From Oscillospiraceae bacterium (GTDB lineage Bacteria; Bacillota; Clostridia; Oscillospirales; Ruminococcaceae), in assembly GCA_900752435.1 (NCBI GenBank), contig CAADVD010000045.1, positions 1 to 34,092 of the forward strand: a DNA stretch of 34,092 bases, in the 5' to 3' direction. Shown here piece by piece: positions 1 through 8,607 of the stretch; the first letter of the stretch is position 1; every line of letters begins with the position of its first letter. The notes below the pieces were generated by a model. The model made no database searches, was not told where the DNA came from, and saw only the letters and a list, made by a program, of their open reading frames with translations. The translations under genes and the position numbers were made by a program.

Positions 1-1404
1 ACGATGCTCTGCCTGCGTGAGCCGTCGCTCGGCCCCGTGTTCGGTATCAAGGGCGGCGCTGCCGGTGGCGGCTATGCTCAGGTCGTGCCGATGGAGGACA
101 TCAATCTGCATTTTACCGGCGATATGCACGCCATCACGGCGGCGAACAACCTGCTTTGCGCTATCATTGACAACCATCTTCAGCAGGGCAATGTGCTGCG
201 CATCGACCAGCGCCGCATTCTGTTCAAACGCGTCATGGATATGAACGACCGCGCACTGCGTTTTGTCAACGTGGGCTTGGGCGGCAAAATCAATGGGGTG
301 CCGCGTGAGGACAGCTTCCAGATTACCGTGGCCAGTGAAATCATGGCGATTCTTTGCTTGGCCTCTGACATCCATGATCTCAAAAAACGGTTGGGCGATA
401 TTTTGGTCGCCTACAACTATGACGGCGAACCGGTGTACTGCCGTGACCTCGGCGTGCACGGCGCGATGGCGGCGCTCATGAAAGACGCCATCAAGCCGAA
501 TTTGGTGCAGACGCTGGAAAATACACCGGCCATCATGCACGGCGGTCCGTTTGCCAACATTGCACATGGATGTAACTCCGTCAAAGCGACCAAGCTTGCG
601 CTGAAGCTCGGCGACTACGCAGTGACCGAAGCTGGTTTCGGTTCTGACCTCGGTGCGGAGAAATTTTTGGATATTAAGTGCCGTTACGCTGGCTTGAAAC
701 CGTCCTGTATCGTGATTGTGGCGACCATCCGTGCGCTCAAGTACAACGGCGGTGTGGCAAAACCGGATTTGGCTAAGGAAAATGTGGACGCGCTCAAAGA
801 GGGCGTGAAAAACCTCGAAGTTCACATTGAAAATATGCAGAAATACGGTGTTCCGGTTGTGGTGGCGATCAACCGCTTCCTGACCGATACCGATGAGGAA
901 ATCAAGGTGCTCAGCGACTGCTGTGCCAACTTGGGCTGTGATTTTGCACTCGCCGAAGTGTTTGCCAAAGGCGGAGAAGGCGGCGTGGAATTGGCGGAAA
1001 AAGTGGTTGCGGCCTGCGAAAAACCGTCCGATTTCCATGTGCTGTATGACGAACAGCTTCCGATTAAAGAGAAGATTTTGACCATTGCGAAAGAAATTTA
1101 CCGTGCGAAGGATGTCAGCTATTCGCCGGCGGCCAGCAAATCCATCGCGGAAATTGAACAGCTGGGTCTGGATAAGCTGCCCATCTGTGTGGCGAAAACG
1201 CAGTATTCGCTGTCCGATGATCCGTCCAAGCTTGGTGCGCCGAAGGACTTTACCATCAACGTAAAAGAAGTTCGCGTTTCTGCTGGAGCCGGATTCATTG
1301 TGGTGCTGACCGGCAGCATCATGACGATGCCGGGCTTGCCGAAAGCACCGGCGGCGCTGAAAATTGACATCGATGAGAACGGTGAAATTGTCGGCCTGTT
1401 CTAA
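1..1404 (+). CDS. fhs: Formate--tetrahydrofolate ligase, 5' end cut by window
   Basis: Makes 10-formyl-tetrahydrofolate from formate, tetrahydrofolate and ATP in the cytoplasm, feeding one-carbon metabolism and, in acetogens, the methyl branch of the Wood-Ljungdahl pathway. The reading frame is open from base 1. About 467 residues are visible against roughly 555 for the family, so about 90 N-terminal residues, including the P-loop, lie outside the window. Recognisable family sequence includes REPSLGPVFGIKGGAAGGGY near the visible start, the LHFTGDMHAITAANNL stretch, the EAGFGSDLGAEKF stretch and the glycine-rich end MTMPGLPKAPAA. The ATG at 4 is internal and not the start. The next gene begins 53 bp downstream on the same strand, with no terminator visible between them. 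Confidence 0.97.
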   Translation, partial: TMLCLREPSLGPVFGIKGGAAGGGYAQVVPMEDINLHFTGDMHAITAANNLLCAIIDNHLQQGNVLRIDQRRILFKRVMDMNDRALRFVNVGLGGKINGVPREDSFQITVASEIMAILCLASDIHDLKKRLGDILVAYNYDGEPVYCRDLGVHGAMAALMKDAIKPNLVQTLENTPAIMHGGPFANIAHGCNSVKATKLALKLGDYAVTEAGFGSDLGAEKFLDIKCRYAGLKPSCIVIVATIRALKYNGGVAKPDLAKENVDALKEGVKNLEVHIENMQKYGVPVVVAINRFLTDTDEEIKVLSDCCANLGCDFALAEVFAKGGEGGVELAEKVVAACEKPSDFHVLYDEQLPIKEKILTIAKEIYRAKDVSYSPAASKSIAEIEQLGLDKLPICVAKTQYSLSDDPSKLGAPKDFTINVKEVRVSAGAGFIVVLTGSIMTMPGLPKAPAALKIDIDENGEIVGLF

Positions 1405-1457
1405 TCGGTCGGCATTGGTATTCGTTTTATTTTTAGAGTAGGACAAGGGAGGGACCC

Positions 1458-2573
1458 ATGAGCAGCACGCGGATTCGATCCACCGGCGGATACAGCCGTT
1501 CAACGGATAAATTGATGCTGTTGATTTGCATCGTGATTTCCTCCTTTAGCTGTTTGCTGATGGTATCGCTGTACGAGAACGGATTTGCCGCTTCGCGAAT
1601 CATCATCGTGCAGAGTGCGGCCACGGTCATTGGTGTGGTTGCGGCTATCTTGGTGTCGCTGCTCGATTACCACAAGGTCGTCAAGCTGTGGCCGCTGTAT
1701 GCGGTGCTGGCGGTGGGACTGGTGCTGGCCTTGAAGATTCCGGAGATTTCCTATATGCCGGAGGGAAGCGACGACGCGGCGTGGCTGCGTGTGGCCGGGC
1801 TGTCCTTACAGCCGTCGGAGATTTTGAAGCTGGCGTTTGTGTATACCTTTGCTCTGCATTTGTCGAAAGTGCGCCATAAAATCAATACCTTGAAGACGTT
1901 TTTGCTGTTGTGCCTGCATGGAGCGGTGCCCACCTTTTTGATTATGGATACGGGCGATTACGGTTCAGCGCTGGTATTTGTGGCCATTTTTGCGGCGATG
2001 ATGTTTGTGGCGGGATTGTCTTGGCGGTTCATTTTGGTGGGGCTGACAGCGGCGCTGGCGGCGATTCCAGTGGTCTGGATAATGCTTCCGCATTATTTGC
2101 AGCAGCGGTTTTTGATTGCCTGGCATCCAGAAACGGATATTGATAACATCGGCTATCAGCAGTACTGGGGACAGCAGGCTCTGCGTTCAGGCGGCGTGTT
2201 CGGAAAGGGCTTGTTTGGCCATCAGGAGAATTTGATTGATGTACCGGAATGCTACAACGATTTCATTTTTTCCTACATTGGGCAGACGCTGGGATTTGTC
2301 GGCTGTACGGTGACGGTGGTATTGTTGGCGGTGTTGATGGCAAAAATATTGCAGACGGCTCGAAAATCGAAAGATGATTTGGGCGTGTACATTTGTACGG
2401 GTGTGTTTGCGATCTTTTTGTTCCAGTCCATCATCAACATCGGCATGGTGCTTTGCGTGATTCCAGTGGTGGGCGTGACGCTTCCGTTTGTCAGCTCCGG
2501 CGGTACGTCGCTGGTGATTTCATACGTTGCCGTCGGTATGGTGCTCGGAGTTCACCGAGGCAATTGCAGATAG
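1458..2573 (+). CDS. SEDS family peptidoglycan polymerase (RodA/FtsW type)
   Basis: Predicted polytopic membrane glycosyltransferase that polymerises lipid II glycan chains in elongation, division or spore cortex synthesis, normally with a class B penicillin-binding protein. 371 residues, typical for RodA, with about ten hydrophobic segments. Family landmarks: AAWLRVAGLSLQPSEILKL (about 107-125), DYGSALVF (167-174), SGGVFGKGLFG (254-264), the loop VPECYNDFIF whose Asp268 aligns with the catalytic aspartate of RodA, and the C-terminal LPFVSSGGTS. The usual glutamate pair after the DFIF motif (AEELG in many RodAs) reads GQTLG here. The ATG is 6-7 bases after a strong AAGGGAGG. No PBP gene is adjacent, so RodA, FtsW and SpoVE cannot be told apart. 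RodA is the best guess from length. Confidence 0.9.
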   Translation: MSSTRIRSTGGYSRSTDKLMLLICIVISSFSCLLMVSLYENGFAASRIIIVQSAATVIGVVAAILVSLLDYHKVVKLWPLYAVLAVGLVLALKIPEISYMPEGSDDAAWLRVAGLSLQPSEILKLAFVYTFALHLSKVRHKINTLKTFLLLCLHGAVPTFLIMDTGDYGSALVFVAIFAAMMFVAGLSWRFILVGLTAALAAIPVVWIMLPHYLQQRFLIAWHPETDIDNIGYQQYWGQQALRSGGVFGKGLFGHQENLIDVPECYNDFIFSYIGQTLGFVGCTVTVVLLAVLMAKILQTARKSKDDLGVYICTGVFAIFLFQSIINIGMVLCVIPVVGVTLPFVSSGGTSLVISYVAVGMVLGVHRGNCR

Positions 2574-2664
2574 CGTGTTTCAAAATTTGACGCATCCGGA
2601 TTCCGTTTTGCGCTGTGAAGGGGAAAACGGTTGCCAATTTTAGAAGATACAATGGAGAGTTGTT

Positions 2665-3252
2665 ATGAGAGTGATTACCGGAGTGGCCCGCGGACGCAGG
2701 CTCAAAACCTTGGAAGGGATGGATACCCGCCCCACAACTGACCGCGTCAAGGAAGGGCTGTTTAACATCATTCAATTTGATTTGCCGGCTTGCCGCTTTC
2801 TGGATTTGTTTGCCGGTTCCGGTCAAATTGGCATTGAGGCGCTCAGCCGCGGAGCGGAATATGCTGTTTTTATCGATCAAAACCGTGATGCTTTGCAGAT
2901 TATCAAGGAGAATTTGTTGACCACGGGACTGTTAAAAAAAGCCCGTGCGGTGTCGATGGAGGCCAAAACGTATTTGCAGTCGGTGAAGGTGCCGTTTGAT
3001 ATTGTTTTCCTAGATCCGCCGTATCATCAGGGAATTTTGCCAGAAATTTTGCCGCTAGTCGCACAAAAAACGACTCCAACCGGCATGATTATTTGTGAAC
3101 ATGAAAAAAACGAGGAGCTTCCGGCAGAAATTTGTAATTTTCACTTGAAAAAACAGTATCGATACGGTAAAATTATGTTAAGCGTCTATAAAACCCCTGA
3201 TGAGGAAGGGATCGATTCGCATGAAGACAGCCGTGTGTCCGGGGAGTTTTGA
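2665..3252 (+). CDS. rsmD: 16S rRNA (guanine(966)-N(2))-methyltransferase RsmD
   Basis: SAM-dependent methyltransferase modifying G966 of 16S rRNA on the 30S subunit. 195 residues. Visible motifs: RPTTDRVKEGLFN (22-34), the SAM-binding loop LDLFAGSGQIGIEAL (46-60) and the N6/N2-methylase motif DPPY (117-120). The start is an ATG preceded by GGAGAG. The 3' end overlaps coaD by 32 bp in another frame, which suggests translational coupling. The rsmD-coaD order is a common Firmicutes arrangement. The C-terminal residues after SVYKTP are divergent and are probably simply the overlap region. The 91 bp upstream gap holds no clear promoter. Confidence 0.93.
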   Translation: MRVITGVARGRRLKTLEGMDTRPTTDRVKEGLFNIIQFDLPACRFLDLFAGSGQIGIEALSRGAEYAVFIDQNRDALQIIKENLLTTGLLKKARAVSMEAKTYLQSVKVPFDIVFLDPPYHQGILPEILPLVAQKTTPTGMIICEHEKNEELPAEICNFHLKKQYRYGKIMLSVYKTPDEEGIDSHEDSRVSGEF

Positions 3253-3703
3253 CCCCATCACCAAAGGGCATCTTGATATTATTAAGCGCGCATCCGGTTT
3301 GTTTGACCGTGTGATCGTGCTGGTTGGTGTGAATGCGGAAAAAAAGTGCAGTTTTTCCGCAGAGGAGCGTGTAAGCATGATTCGCACTTGTACTGCGGCG
3401 ATGGACAACGTTGAGGTGGATACGTTTTCCGGTTTGCTTGCGGAATATGTGCGGCAGGTAAACGCCTGCGCCATCGTGAAGGGACTGCGTGCCGTATCGG
3501 ACTTTGAATACGAGTTTCAGCAATCCCTGGCCAATAAAAAACTCAACAGTGCCGCCGAAACCGTCTTTTTGACGACTACGGCGGAAAATATGTTTCTGAG
3601 TTCCAGCCTCGTGAAACAGATTGCGCTGTTCGGCGGAGATATTTCCGATTTTGTTCCGGAAGTAATTTTGGACGAAATCAAGCAGAGATTAAGTAAAAAT
3701 TGA
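3221..3703 (+). CDS. coaD: Phosphopantetheine adenylyltransferase
   Basis: Transfers AMP from ATP to 4'-phosphopantetheine, the penultimate step of coenzyme A synthesis. 160 residues, the normal size. Visible: the nucleotidyltransferase motif PGSFDPITKGH with TKGH at 14-17 (the HxGH-type signature), the VKGLRAVSDFEYE segment (86-98) and the LSSSLVKQ motif (126-133). An in-frame ATG at 3200 would add seven residues. The ATG at 3221 is preferred because GAGGAAGGG (3202-3210) sits just upstream and the family starts at this methionine. It overlaps the end of rsmD. Confidence 0.95.
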   Translation: MKTAVCPGSFDPITKGHLDIIKRASGLFDRVIVLVGVNAEKKCSFSAEERVSMIRTCTAAMDNVEVDTFSGLLAEYVRQVNACAIVKGLRAVSDFEYEFQQSLANKKLNSAAETVFLTTTAENMFLSSSLVKQIALFGGDISDFVPEVILDEIKQRLSKN

Positions 3704-3716
3704 GGAGGATTTTGTG

Positions 3717-4175
3717 ATGAAAAAAGTAATGGACTATTTGGATATTATGGATGAAATGCTGGACAGTGCGCTGGCTGTCCCGCTTTCCGGCGGGAAATGT
3801 ATGGTGAACGCCGACCGTTTCCGTGATTTGATTGCGGATATTCGTATGAATCTGCCGAAAGAGCTGGAAGAAGCCGAAAACATCGTCAACCGCAGACAGC
3901 AGATTATGGAAACGGCGCAGAGAGAAATTGAAGCAAAAATTAAAATTGCAGAAGAACGTGCCCGCCGTTTGGTAGACGAAGACGAGATTACCAAAAAAGT
4001 AAAAGAACGTGCCAACGATATGATGAGCCAGGCCAACAGACAGTCCAAGGAACTGAAAATTGCGGCCAACGAATTTGCGGACAACATTTTGAAAAGCACG
4101 GAACAGGGTTTGATGGATTCGCTGACCCAGATTCGCAACGCCAAAGCCGCATTGAAAGCACCGGTACAGAAATAA
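3717..4175 (+). CDS. Conserved coiled-coil protein downstream of coaD
   Basis: 152 residues, with no signal peptide or membrane segment. The N-terminal third holds MDYLDIMDEMLDSALAVPLSGGKCMVN and a predicted helical part. From about residue 40 to 135 the sequence is rich in Glu, Lys, Arg and Ala with heptad-like spacing, typical of a long coiled coil and resembling DivIVA-like or V-ATPase-stalk-like chains. Clostridial genomes often carry such a protein, loosely labelled ATPase, beside coaD, but no Walker motif is present here, so I do not assign ATPase activity. GAGGAGG (3702-3708) overlaps the coaD stop. GTG at 3714 is an alternative start, but ATG at 3717 has the better spacing. A terminator follows directly. 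Confidence 0.8.
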   Translation: MKKVMDYLDIMDEMLDSALAVPLSGGKCMVNADRFRDLIADIRMNLPKELEEAENIVNRRQQIMETAQREIEAKIKIAEERARRLVDEDEITKKVKERANDMMSQANRQSKELKIAANEFADNILKSTEQGLMDSLTQIRNAKAALKAPVQK

Positions 4176-4194
4176 TCGCAGGGATATACAGGCG

Positions 4195-4219
4195 GGAACG
4201 GCTTATGCCGTTCCTTTTT
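4195..4219 (+). terminator. Rho-independent terminator after the coiled-coil gene
   Basis: Perfect 8-bp stem GGAACGGC / GCCGTTCC (4195-4202 and 4207-4214) with loop TTAT, followed by five T. It ends the rsmD-coaD-coiled-coil unit, and its position argues that hflX translation does not begin at the ATG four bases later. Confidence 0.88.
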
Positions 4220-4319
4220 CTGCGTGCGTATGACTGCCCAATGGGATGACCATACTAGGGCTGTGTATGCAGAGCTGTCGTTTTTCTGTTTTGCATTTTC
4301 TGTTGAGGGAGGTATTGTT

Positions 4320-5561
4320 CTGTACGAAAATGAAAGCAAACGTCAAATTGCCGTGCTGGCGGCGGTGAATACCGGCGCTTATGATGCGGATGAATCCATT
4401 GATGAGCTGGAGGAGCTGGCCAGAGCCGCCGGTGCGGAGGTGGCCGGAAAATTTATTCAGAATTTGTCTGCGCCCATTGGTGCAACGTATTTGGGTGCTG
4501 GAAAGCTGACGGAAATCCAGGGTTACTGTTTGATGGTGGAAGCGGATTTGTTGATTGTGGACGATGAGCTGACCGGTGCACAGATTCGCAACATGGAGGA
4601 CGCAGTCGGTGTGCAGGTCATTGATCGCACGATGTTGATTTTGGATATTTTTGCATTGCGCGCCCACTCTCGAGAGGGTAAATTGCAGGTGGAATTGGCA
4701 CAGCAGAAGTATTTGCTTCCGCGTTTGATTGGATTGGGTACGGCGCTGTCCCGTCAGGGCGGCGGTATTGGTACGCGCGGTCCGGGTGAAACCAAGCTGG
4801 AAAGCGACCGCCGCCACATTCGCCGCCGCATTGAGGCGCTCACTGAAGAACTGCGCGAGCTGGAAAAGCGCCGCGCACGCGTGCGGGAACACCGTGAGAA
4901 AAACAACGTGACTACCATTGCGATTGTGGGCTATACCAACGTCGGCAAATCAACATTATTGAATCTGCTGACGGATGCTGGGGTTTTGACCAAAGACCAG
5001 TTGTTTGCCACGCTTGACCCGACGGCGCGTGAATTGAAGCTGCCGGACGGACAGAGTGCGGTGCTCATTGATACGGTGGGGCTGGTTCGGCGTTTGCCGC
5101 ACCAATTGGTGGAAGCGTTCAAATCAACGCTGGAGGAAACGGCATCAGCGGATTTGATTTTGAATGTCTGCGATATTTCCAATCCGCAGGTGGAGGAGCA
5201 GCTGGCGGTCACGCAAAAATTGCTGGATGAGCTGGGGTGCGGTGCGATTCCGACGATTCATGTGTTCAATAAGACGGATTTGTATCGGTTTCAGCATATG
5301 CTCACCATCACCGACCAATCGGTGTTTATCTCTGCCAAAGAGAAGAAGGGGATCGACGAACTATTGCAGGCGATTTGCAAGCGGTTATCGGAATCCATTC
5401 GAGTGGTGGAGCTGTTGATTCCCTATACGCAGGGCGCTTTGCTTGACCGAATTCGGCGGCAGGGAAAGGTGCTGGAGGAGCAGTATGAGGCAGAGGGCAC
5501 GCGTGTGCGCGCCAATGTGCCGGTGAACATGCTCAAAGCCGTTTCGGAATATATCGTTTGA
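4320..5561 (+). CDS. hflX: Ribosome-associated GTPase HflX, probable CTG start
   Basis: OBG-family GTPase that binds 50S subunits and rescues or splits stalled ribosomes under stress. From 4320 it has 413 residues, the usual HflX length. Visible: the HflX N-terminal domain with GATYLGAGK, the glycine-rich linker GGGIGTRGPGETKLE (about 147-161), G1 GYTNVGKST (204-212), G3 DTVGL (251-255), G4 NKTD (317-320) and G5 SAK (338-340). The open frame extends up to an ATG at 4224, but that ATG lies only four bases after a terminator and has no ribosome site. GAGGGAGG at 4305-4312 points instead to CTG at 4320 (spacing 7), giving a protein starting M/L-YENES. An ATT at 4314 is too close. Function is certain; the start is inferred. 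Confidence 0.93.
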   Translation: MYENESKRQIAVLAAVNTGAYDADESIDELEELARAAGAEVAGKFIQNLSAPIGATYLGAGKLTEIQGYCLMVEADLLIVDDELTGAQIRNMEDAVGVQVIDRTMLILDIFALRAHSREGKLQVELAQQKYLLPRLIGLGTALSRQGGGIGTRGPGETKLESDRRHIRRRIEALTEELRELEKRRARVREHREKNNVTTIAIVGYTNVGKSTLLNLLTDAGVLTKDQLFATLDPTARELKLPDGQSAVLIDTVGLVRRLPHQLVEAFKSTLEETASADLILNVCDISNPQVEEQLAVTQKLLDELGCGAIPTIHVFNKTDLYRFQHMLTITDQSVFISAKEKKGIDELLQAICKRLSESIRVVELLIPYTQGALLDRIRRQGKVLEEQYEAEGTRVRANVPVNMLKAVSEYIV

Positions 5562-5576
5562 GAGGAAAAGTAAGTC

Positions 5577-7364
5577 ATGTACATGCAGGCGGAAAACATT
5601 ACAAAAGCATACCGCGAAAAACCGCTGTTGGATGGGGTGTCGCTGTACCTCAATGAGGGCGATAAGGTCGGTGTGATTGGCGTCAACGGAACGGGGAAAT
5701 CCACACTGCTGAAGATTTTGGCAGGCTGGGAGGAACCGGATGGCGGCACGATTACGCGCGGGAATGGCGTTCGCATCGGTTATCTGCCGCAGAATCCCGA
5801 TTTTGAGGAACATACCACAGTGTTGGAGCAGGTCTTTAAGGGGAATCATTTGGCGGAACAAGAACAGCGTGAATATGAAGCGAAATCCATTCTCAATCGG
5901 CTGGGAATCACGGAATTTGACCGCGATGTGACCACGCTGTCCGGCGGGCAGAAAAAGCGCGTCGCCATTGCCAGTGCGCTGATGACGCCGTGCGAGGTGT
6001 TGATTCTGGATGAGCCGACCAACCACATTGACAGCGAGATGGTGCTTTGGCTGGAAACGTACTTACAGCGCTATAAGGGCGCGTTGGTGATGATTACCCA
6101 TGACCGGTATTTCCTTGACCGCGTGGTCAATAAAATTGTGGAAATTGACCGCGGCAAGCTGTATACTTATGAATCCAATTATACGAAGTTTCTCGAATTG
6201 AAAGCCATGCGTGAGGAAAGCGCACTGGCCAGCGAACGCAAGCGGCAGAGCCTTTTGCGCACGGAGCTGGCGTGGGTACAGCGCGGCGTGCGTGCACGGG
6301 GAACGAAAAGCCGTTCCCGGTTGGAGCGTTACGAGGAACTCAAAAACAGGGAAGCGCCGGAGGAAGCCAAGAAGCTGGATTTGTCGTCGCTTTCCACCCG
6401 TTTGGGGAAGAAGATTGTGGAGGCGGAGCACATCTCCAAGCGCTTCGGTGACCGCGTGGTGGTGCAGGATTTTAGTTGTTTGATTACGCGTGATGCGCGC
6501 ATTGGCATTATCGGTGCGAATGGCTGCGGTAAATCCACGCTGCTCAAAATGCTGTTTGGCACCTTACAGCCGGACAGCGGCACGGTCACCGTCGGTGAAA
6601 CGGTGCGCTATGGATATTTTTCGCAGGAATGCGAGGAGATGGACACTTCCTTGCGCGTGATTGACTACATTCGTGATGTCGCCGCGTACATCGATACCGC
6701 AGACGGGCGGCTGACGGCATCGCAGATGCTGGAGAAGTTTCTCTTTCCGGCAGATTTGCAGTGGAATACCATTGGACGCTTGTCCGGCGGCGAACGCAGA
6801 CGACTGTTTTTGCTGCGGATTTTGATGGAAGCGCCCAATGTACTGCTGTTGGATGAGCCGACCAACGATTTGGATATTCAAACGCTGTTGATTTTGGAGG
6901 AATTTTTGGAGAGCTTTCAGGGGGCTGTGTTGGTGGTGTCGCATGACCGGTACTTTTTGGACAAGGTTGTGGACAGCGTCTTTGCCTTTGAGGGCGGCGG
7001 TGTGATTCGGCAGTATCTGGGCGGTTATACGGACTACGCTGAACAGCATCAAGCGTTTGTGCAGGAGCAGGAAGCTCCCAAGGCATCCGTGAAGGCATCC
7101 AAAGAGCGTGTGAAAACGCCGCGGAAGCTCAAGTTTTCGTTCCGCGAACAGTATGAGTTTGAACACATCGATGAAGAGATTGCGGCGCTGGAAGAAAAAC
7201 TGCAAACGCTGAACGCGGAGATTGCCGCGCAATCCAGCAATTTTGAAAAGCTGAATGAGCTTCTTGCTCAAAAAGAAGAAGTTGACCGCCAACTGGAAGA
7301 AAAAACAGAACGTTGGGTTTATCTCAATGAGTTGGCGGAAAAGATAGAACAGCAAAATACTTAA
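5577..7364 (+). CDS. ABC-F family ATPase, Uup-like
   Basis: Soluble duplicated ABC protein with no membrane segment; ABC-F proteins act on the ribosome, and the Uup branch is also linked to DNA transposition and stalled-ribosome handling. 595 residues. Domain 1: Walker A GVNGTGKS (35-42), signature LSGGQ (121-125), Walker B VLILDEP (141-147). The linker (about 195-275) is basic and helical. Domain 2: GANGCGKS (313-320), LSGGE (402-406), LLLDEP (423-428). The C-terminal region after about 500 is charged and ends in a coiled coil (about 530-590), the Uup/YdiF-type extension. It starts 15 bp after hflX with GAGAGGAAAAG upstream, probably in one operon. ATG at 5583 is an alternative start. Without alignment I cannot separate Uup from YdiF-type paralogues or exclude an antibiotic-protection role. 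Confidence 0.9.
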   Translation: MYMQAENITKAYREKPLLDGVSLYLNEGDKVGVIGVNGTGKSTLLKILAGWEEPDGGTITRGNGVRIGYLPQNPDFEEHTTVLEQVFKGNHLAEQEQREYEAKSILNRLGITEFDRDVTTLSGGQKKRVAIASALMTPCEVLILDEPTNHIDSEMVLWLETYLQRYKGALVMITHDRYFLDRVVNKIVEIDRGKLYTYESNYTKFLELKAMREESALASERKRQSLLRTELAWVQRGVRARGTKSRSRLERYEELKNREAPEEAKKLDLSSLSTRLGKKIVEAEHISKRFGDRVVVQDFSCLITRDARIGIIGANGCGKSTLLKMLFGTLQPDSGTVTVGETVRYGYFSQECEEMDTSLRVIDYIRDVAAYIDTADGRLTASQMLEKFLFPADLQWNTIGRLSGGERRRLFLLRILMEAPNVLLLDEPTNDLDIQTLLILEEFLESFQGAVLVVSHDRYFLDKVVDSVFAFEGGGVIRQYLGGYTDYAEQHQAFVQEQEAPKASVKASKERVKTPRKLKFSFREQYEFEHIDEEIAALEEKLQTLNAEIAAQSSNFEKLNELLAQKEEVDRQLEEKTERWVYLNELAEKIEQQNT

Positions 7365-7437
7365 ATCCCTTTTTATGAAATTTAGAAAAAATTAGCGTGT
7401 GTTTCTTTTCATACATTACATTTAAAGAGGGGTTTTT

Positions 7438-7809
7438 ATGAAAATCATTTTGCAAATTGCGGTCGTGTTTGGCATTTGCTGGATTGGCAGTATTATTTCC
7501 AGTGTATTGCCGTTTCCGTTTCCATCCAGCGTCATCAGCATGATTTTATTGTTTGTTCTGTTGCTGGTGGGTGTGATTCGCATTGAACATATCAAGGAAA
7601 AAGCAGAGTTTTTGAAGCAGAATATGGCGATGTTCTTTGTACCGGCCGGTGTGGCGATTATGGACAATTACGGCTATGTTCAGGGGAAGATTGTGCCGCT
7701 GCTGTTCATTTGTTTGGTGAGCACCATTTTCACGTTTTTTGTCACAGCTTATACCGTAAAAGGCGTTATGTGGCTGCAAAATAAGTGGAGAGGGGGCAGA
7801 GCAAAATGA
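7438..7809 (+). CDS. lrgA: CidA/LrgA family membrane protein
   Basis: Small membrane protein of the CidA/LrgA (holin-like) family. With LrgB it was first linked to murein hydrolase control, and in some Bacilli the pair is a pyruvate transporter (PftAB). 123 residues with four predicted helices at about 3-23, 27-46, 60-80 and 86-110. The family pattern PFPSSVISMILLFVLLL near residue 27 and the FVPAGVAIMDNYG stretch (62-74) are visible. AAAGAGGGG lies six bases before the ATG. The stop overlaps lrgB as ATGA. No LytSR two-component genes are nearby. The 73 bp upstream region is AT-rich and shows no convincing promoter. Confidence 0.9.
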   Translation: MKIILQIAVVFGICWIGSIISSVLPFPFPSSVISMILLFVLLLVGVIRIEHIKEKAEFLKQNMAMFFVPAGVAIMDNYGYVQGKIVPLLFICLVSTIFTFFVTAYTVKGVMWLQNKWRGGRAK

Positions 7810-8486
7810 AAGAGGCGTTTTCCAATCCGCTGTTCGGTGTGACGCTGTGCATTCTGGCGTATGAAATAGGTGTGTTCTTAAACCGCAAGTTCAAAACGCC
7901 GTTGGCCAATCCGCTGTTGATTGGGATTGTGTTGTGCATTTTGGTGTTGAAGCTCTTTGGAATTCCATTGGAGGACTTCAATCAGGGCGGCGATATTGTA
8001 GCGCTGTTTTTGGCGCCGGCAACGGCTTCACTGGCGGTGTCGATTTACAGCCAATACGATCTGCTTAAGAAAAATTTGCTGCCGATTTTGGCCGGAAGCG
8101 CTGTGGGCAGTTTGTGCTCTATGGGAAGCGTTTTCCTGATGTGCAAATTGTTTCGCTTGGACGAAAAGCTGACTGTGGCTATGCTTCCGAAATCGGTGAC
8201 CACACCGATTGCAATGGAGTTGTCCGAGCAGAGCGGCGGTATTGTGCCGGTGACCATTGCGGCAGTGGTAATCACCGGAATTTTGGGTGCTATGCTGGCG
8301 CCGACCTTAATCAAGTTGTTTCGTGTGAACAATTCCGTAGCGGCTGGGGTTGCCATCGGTACATGCAGTCATGCGCTGGGAACGACGAAGGCGATTGAAA
8401 TCGGCGAGGTCGAGGGTGCTATGAGCGGGATTGCAATCGGTACGGCTGGATTGATGACGGTGTTGTTTTCGATGGTAATTGCGTAG
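7806..8486 (+). CDS. lrgB: LrgB family protein
   Basis: Polytopic partner of LrgA, 226 residues. It has about six hydrophobic segments and the family features PKSVTTPIAMELSEQSGG (about 125-142), the ITGILGAMLAP helix and GTCSHALGTTKAIEIGEVEGAMSGIAIG toward the C terminus. The ATG at 7806 overlaps the lrgA stop by four bases and follows GAGAGGGGG. A longer frame from 7785 would lie inside lrgA and is not supported. Probable role: with LrgA, a membrane transporter of pyruvate-like acids or control of autolysis. The sequence alone does not choose between these. Confidence 0.92.
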   Translation: MKEAFSNPLFGVTLCILAYEIGVFLNRKFKTPLANPLLIGIVLCILVLKLFGIPLEDFNQGGDIVALFLAPATASLAVSIYSQYDLLKKNLLPILAGSAVGSLCSMGSVFLMCKLFRLDEKLTVAMLPKSVTTPIAMELSEQSGGIVPVTIAAVVITGILGAMLAPTLIKLFRVNNSVAAGVAIGTCSHALGTTKAIEIGEVEGAMSGIAIGTAGLMTVLFSMVIA

Positions 8487-8563
8487 GTATGGACAGAAAA
8501 AATATTGAGGACATAAATTTAGATTTCGCTAATAAAAATTTCAAGTCAATAAAATCATAAAAA

Positions 8564-8597
8564 ACAGCCCCATCGGCCTTTAAACCGATGGGGCTGT
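8564..8597 (-). terminator. Strong hairpin terminator between convergent lrgB and yfhO-type genes
   Basis: Perfect 13-bp stem ACAGCCCCATCGG / CCGATGGGGCTGT with an 8-nt loop. On the minus strand it is followed by a run of T (bases 8563-8559), so it ends the minus-strand gene. The plus-strand side has only a short T run (CGTTT) and would be a weaker terminator for lrgB. Confidence 0.88.
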
Positions 8598-8607
8598 CGT
8601 TTGAAAT

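Noticed and set aside
2587..2653. Promoter before rsmD (TTGACG, TTGCCA and TACAAT boxes)
   Set aside because: No -35/-10 pair has a spacing of 16-19 bp. The CCGTTTT/AAAACGG hairpin there has no T run, so I call neither promoter nor terminator.
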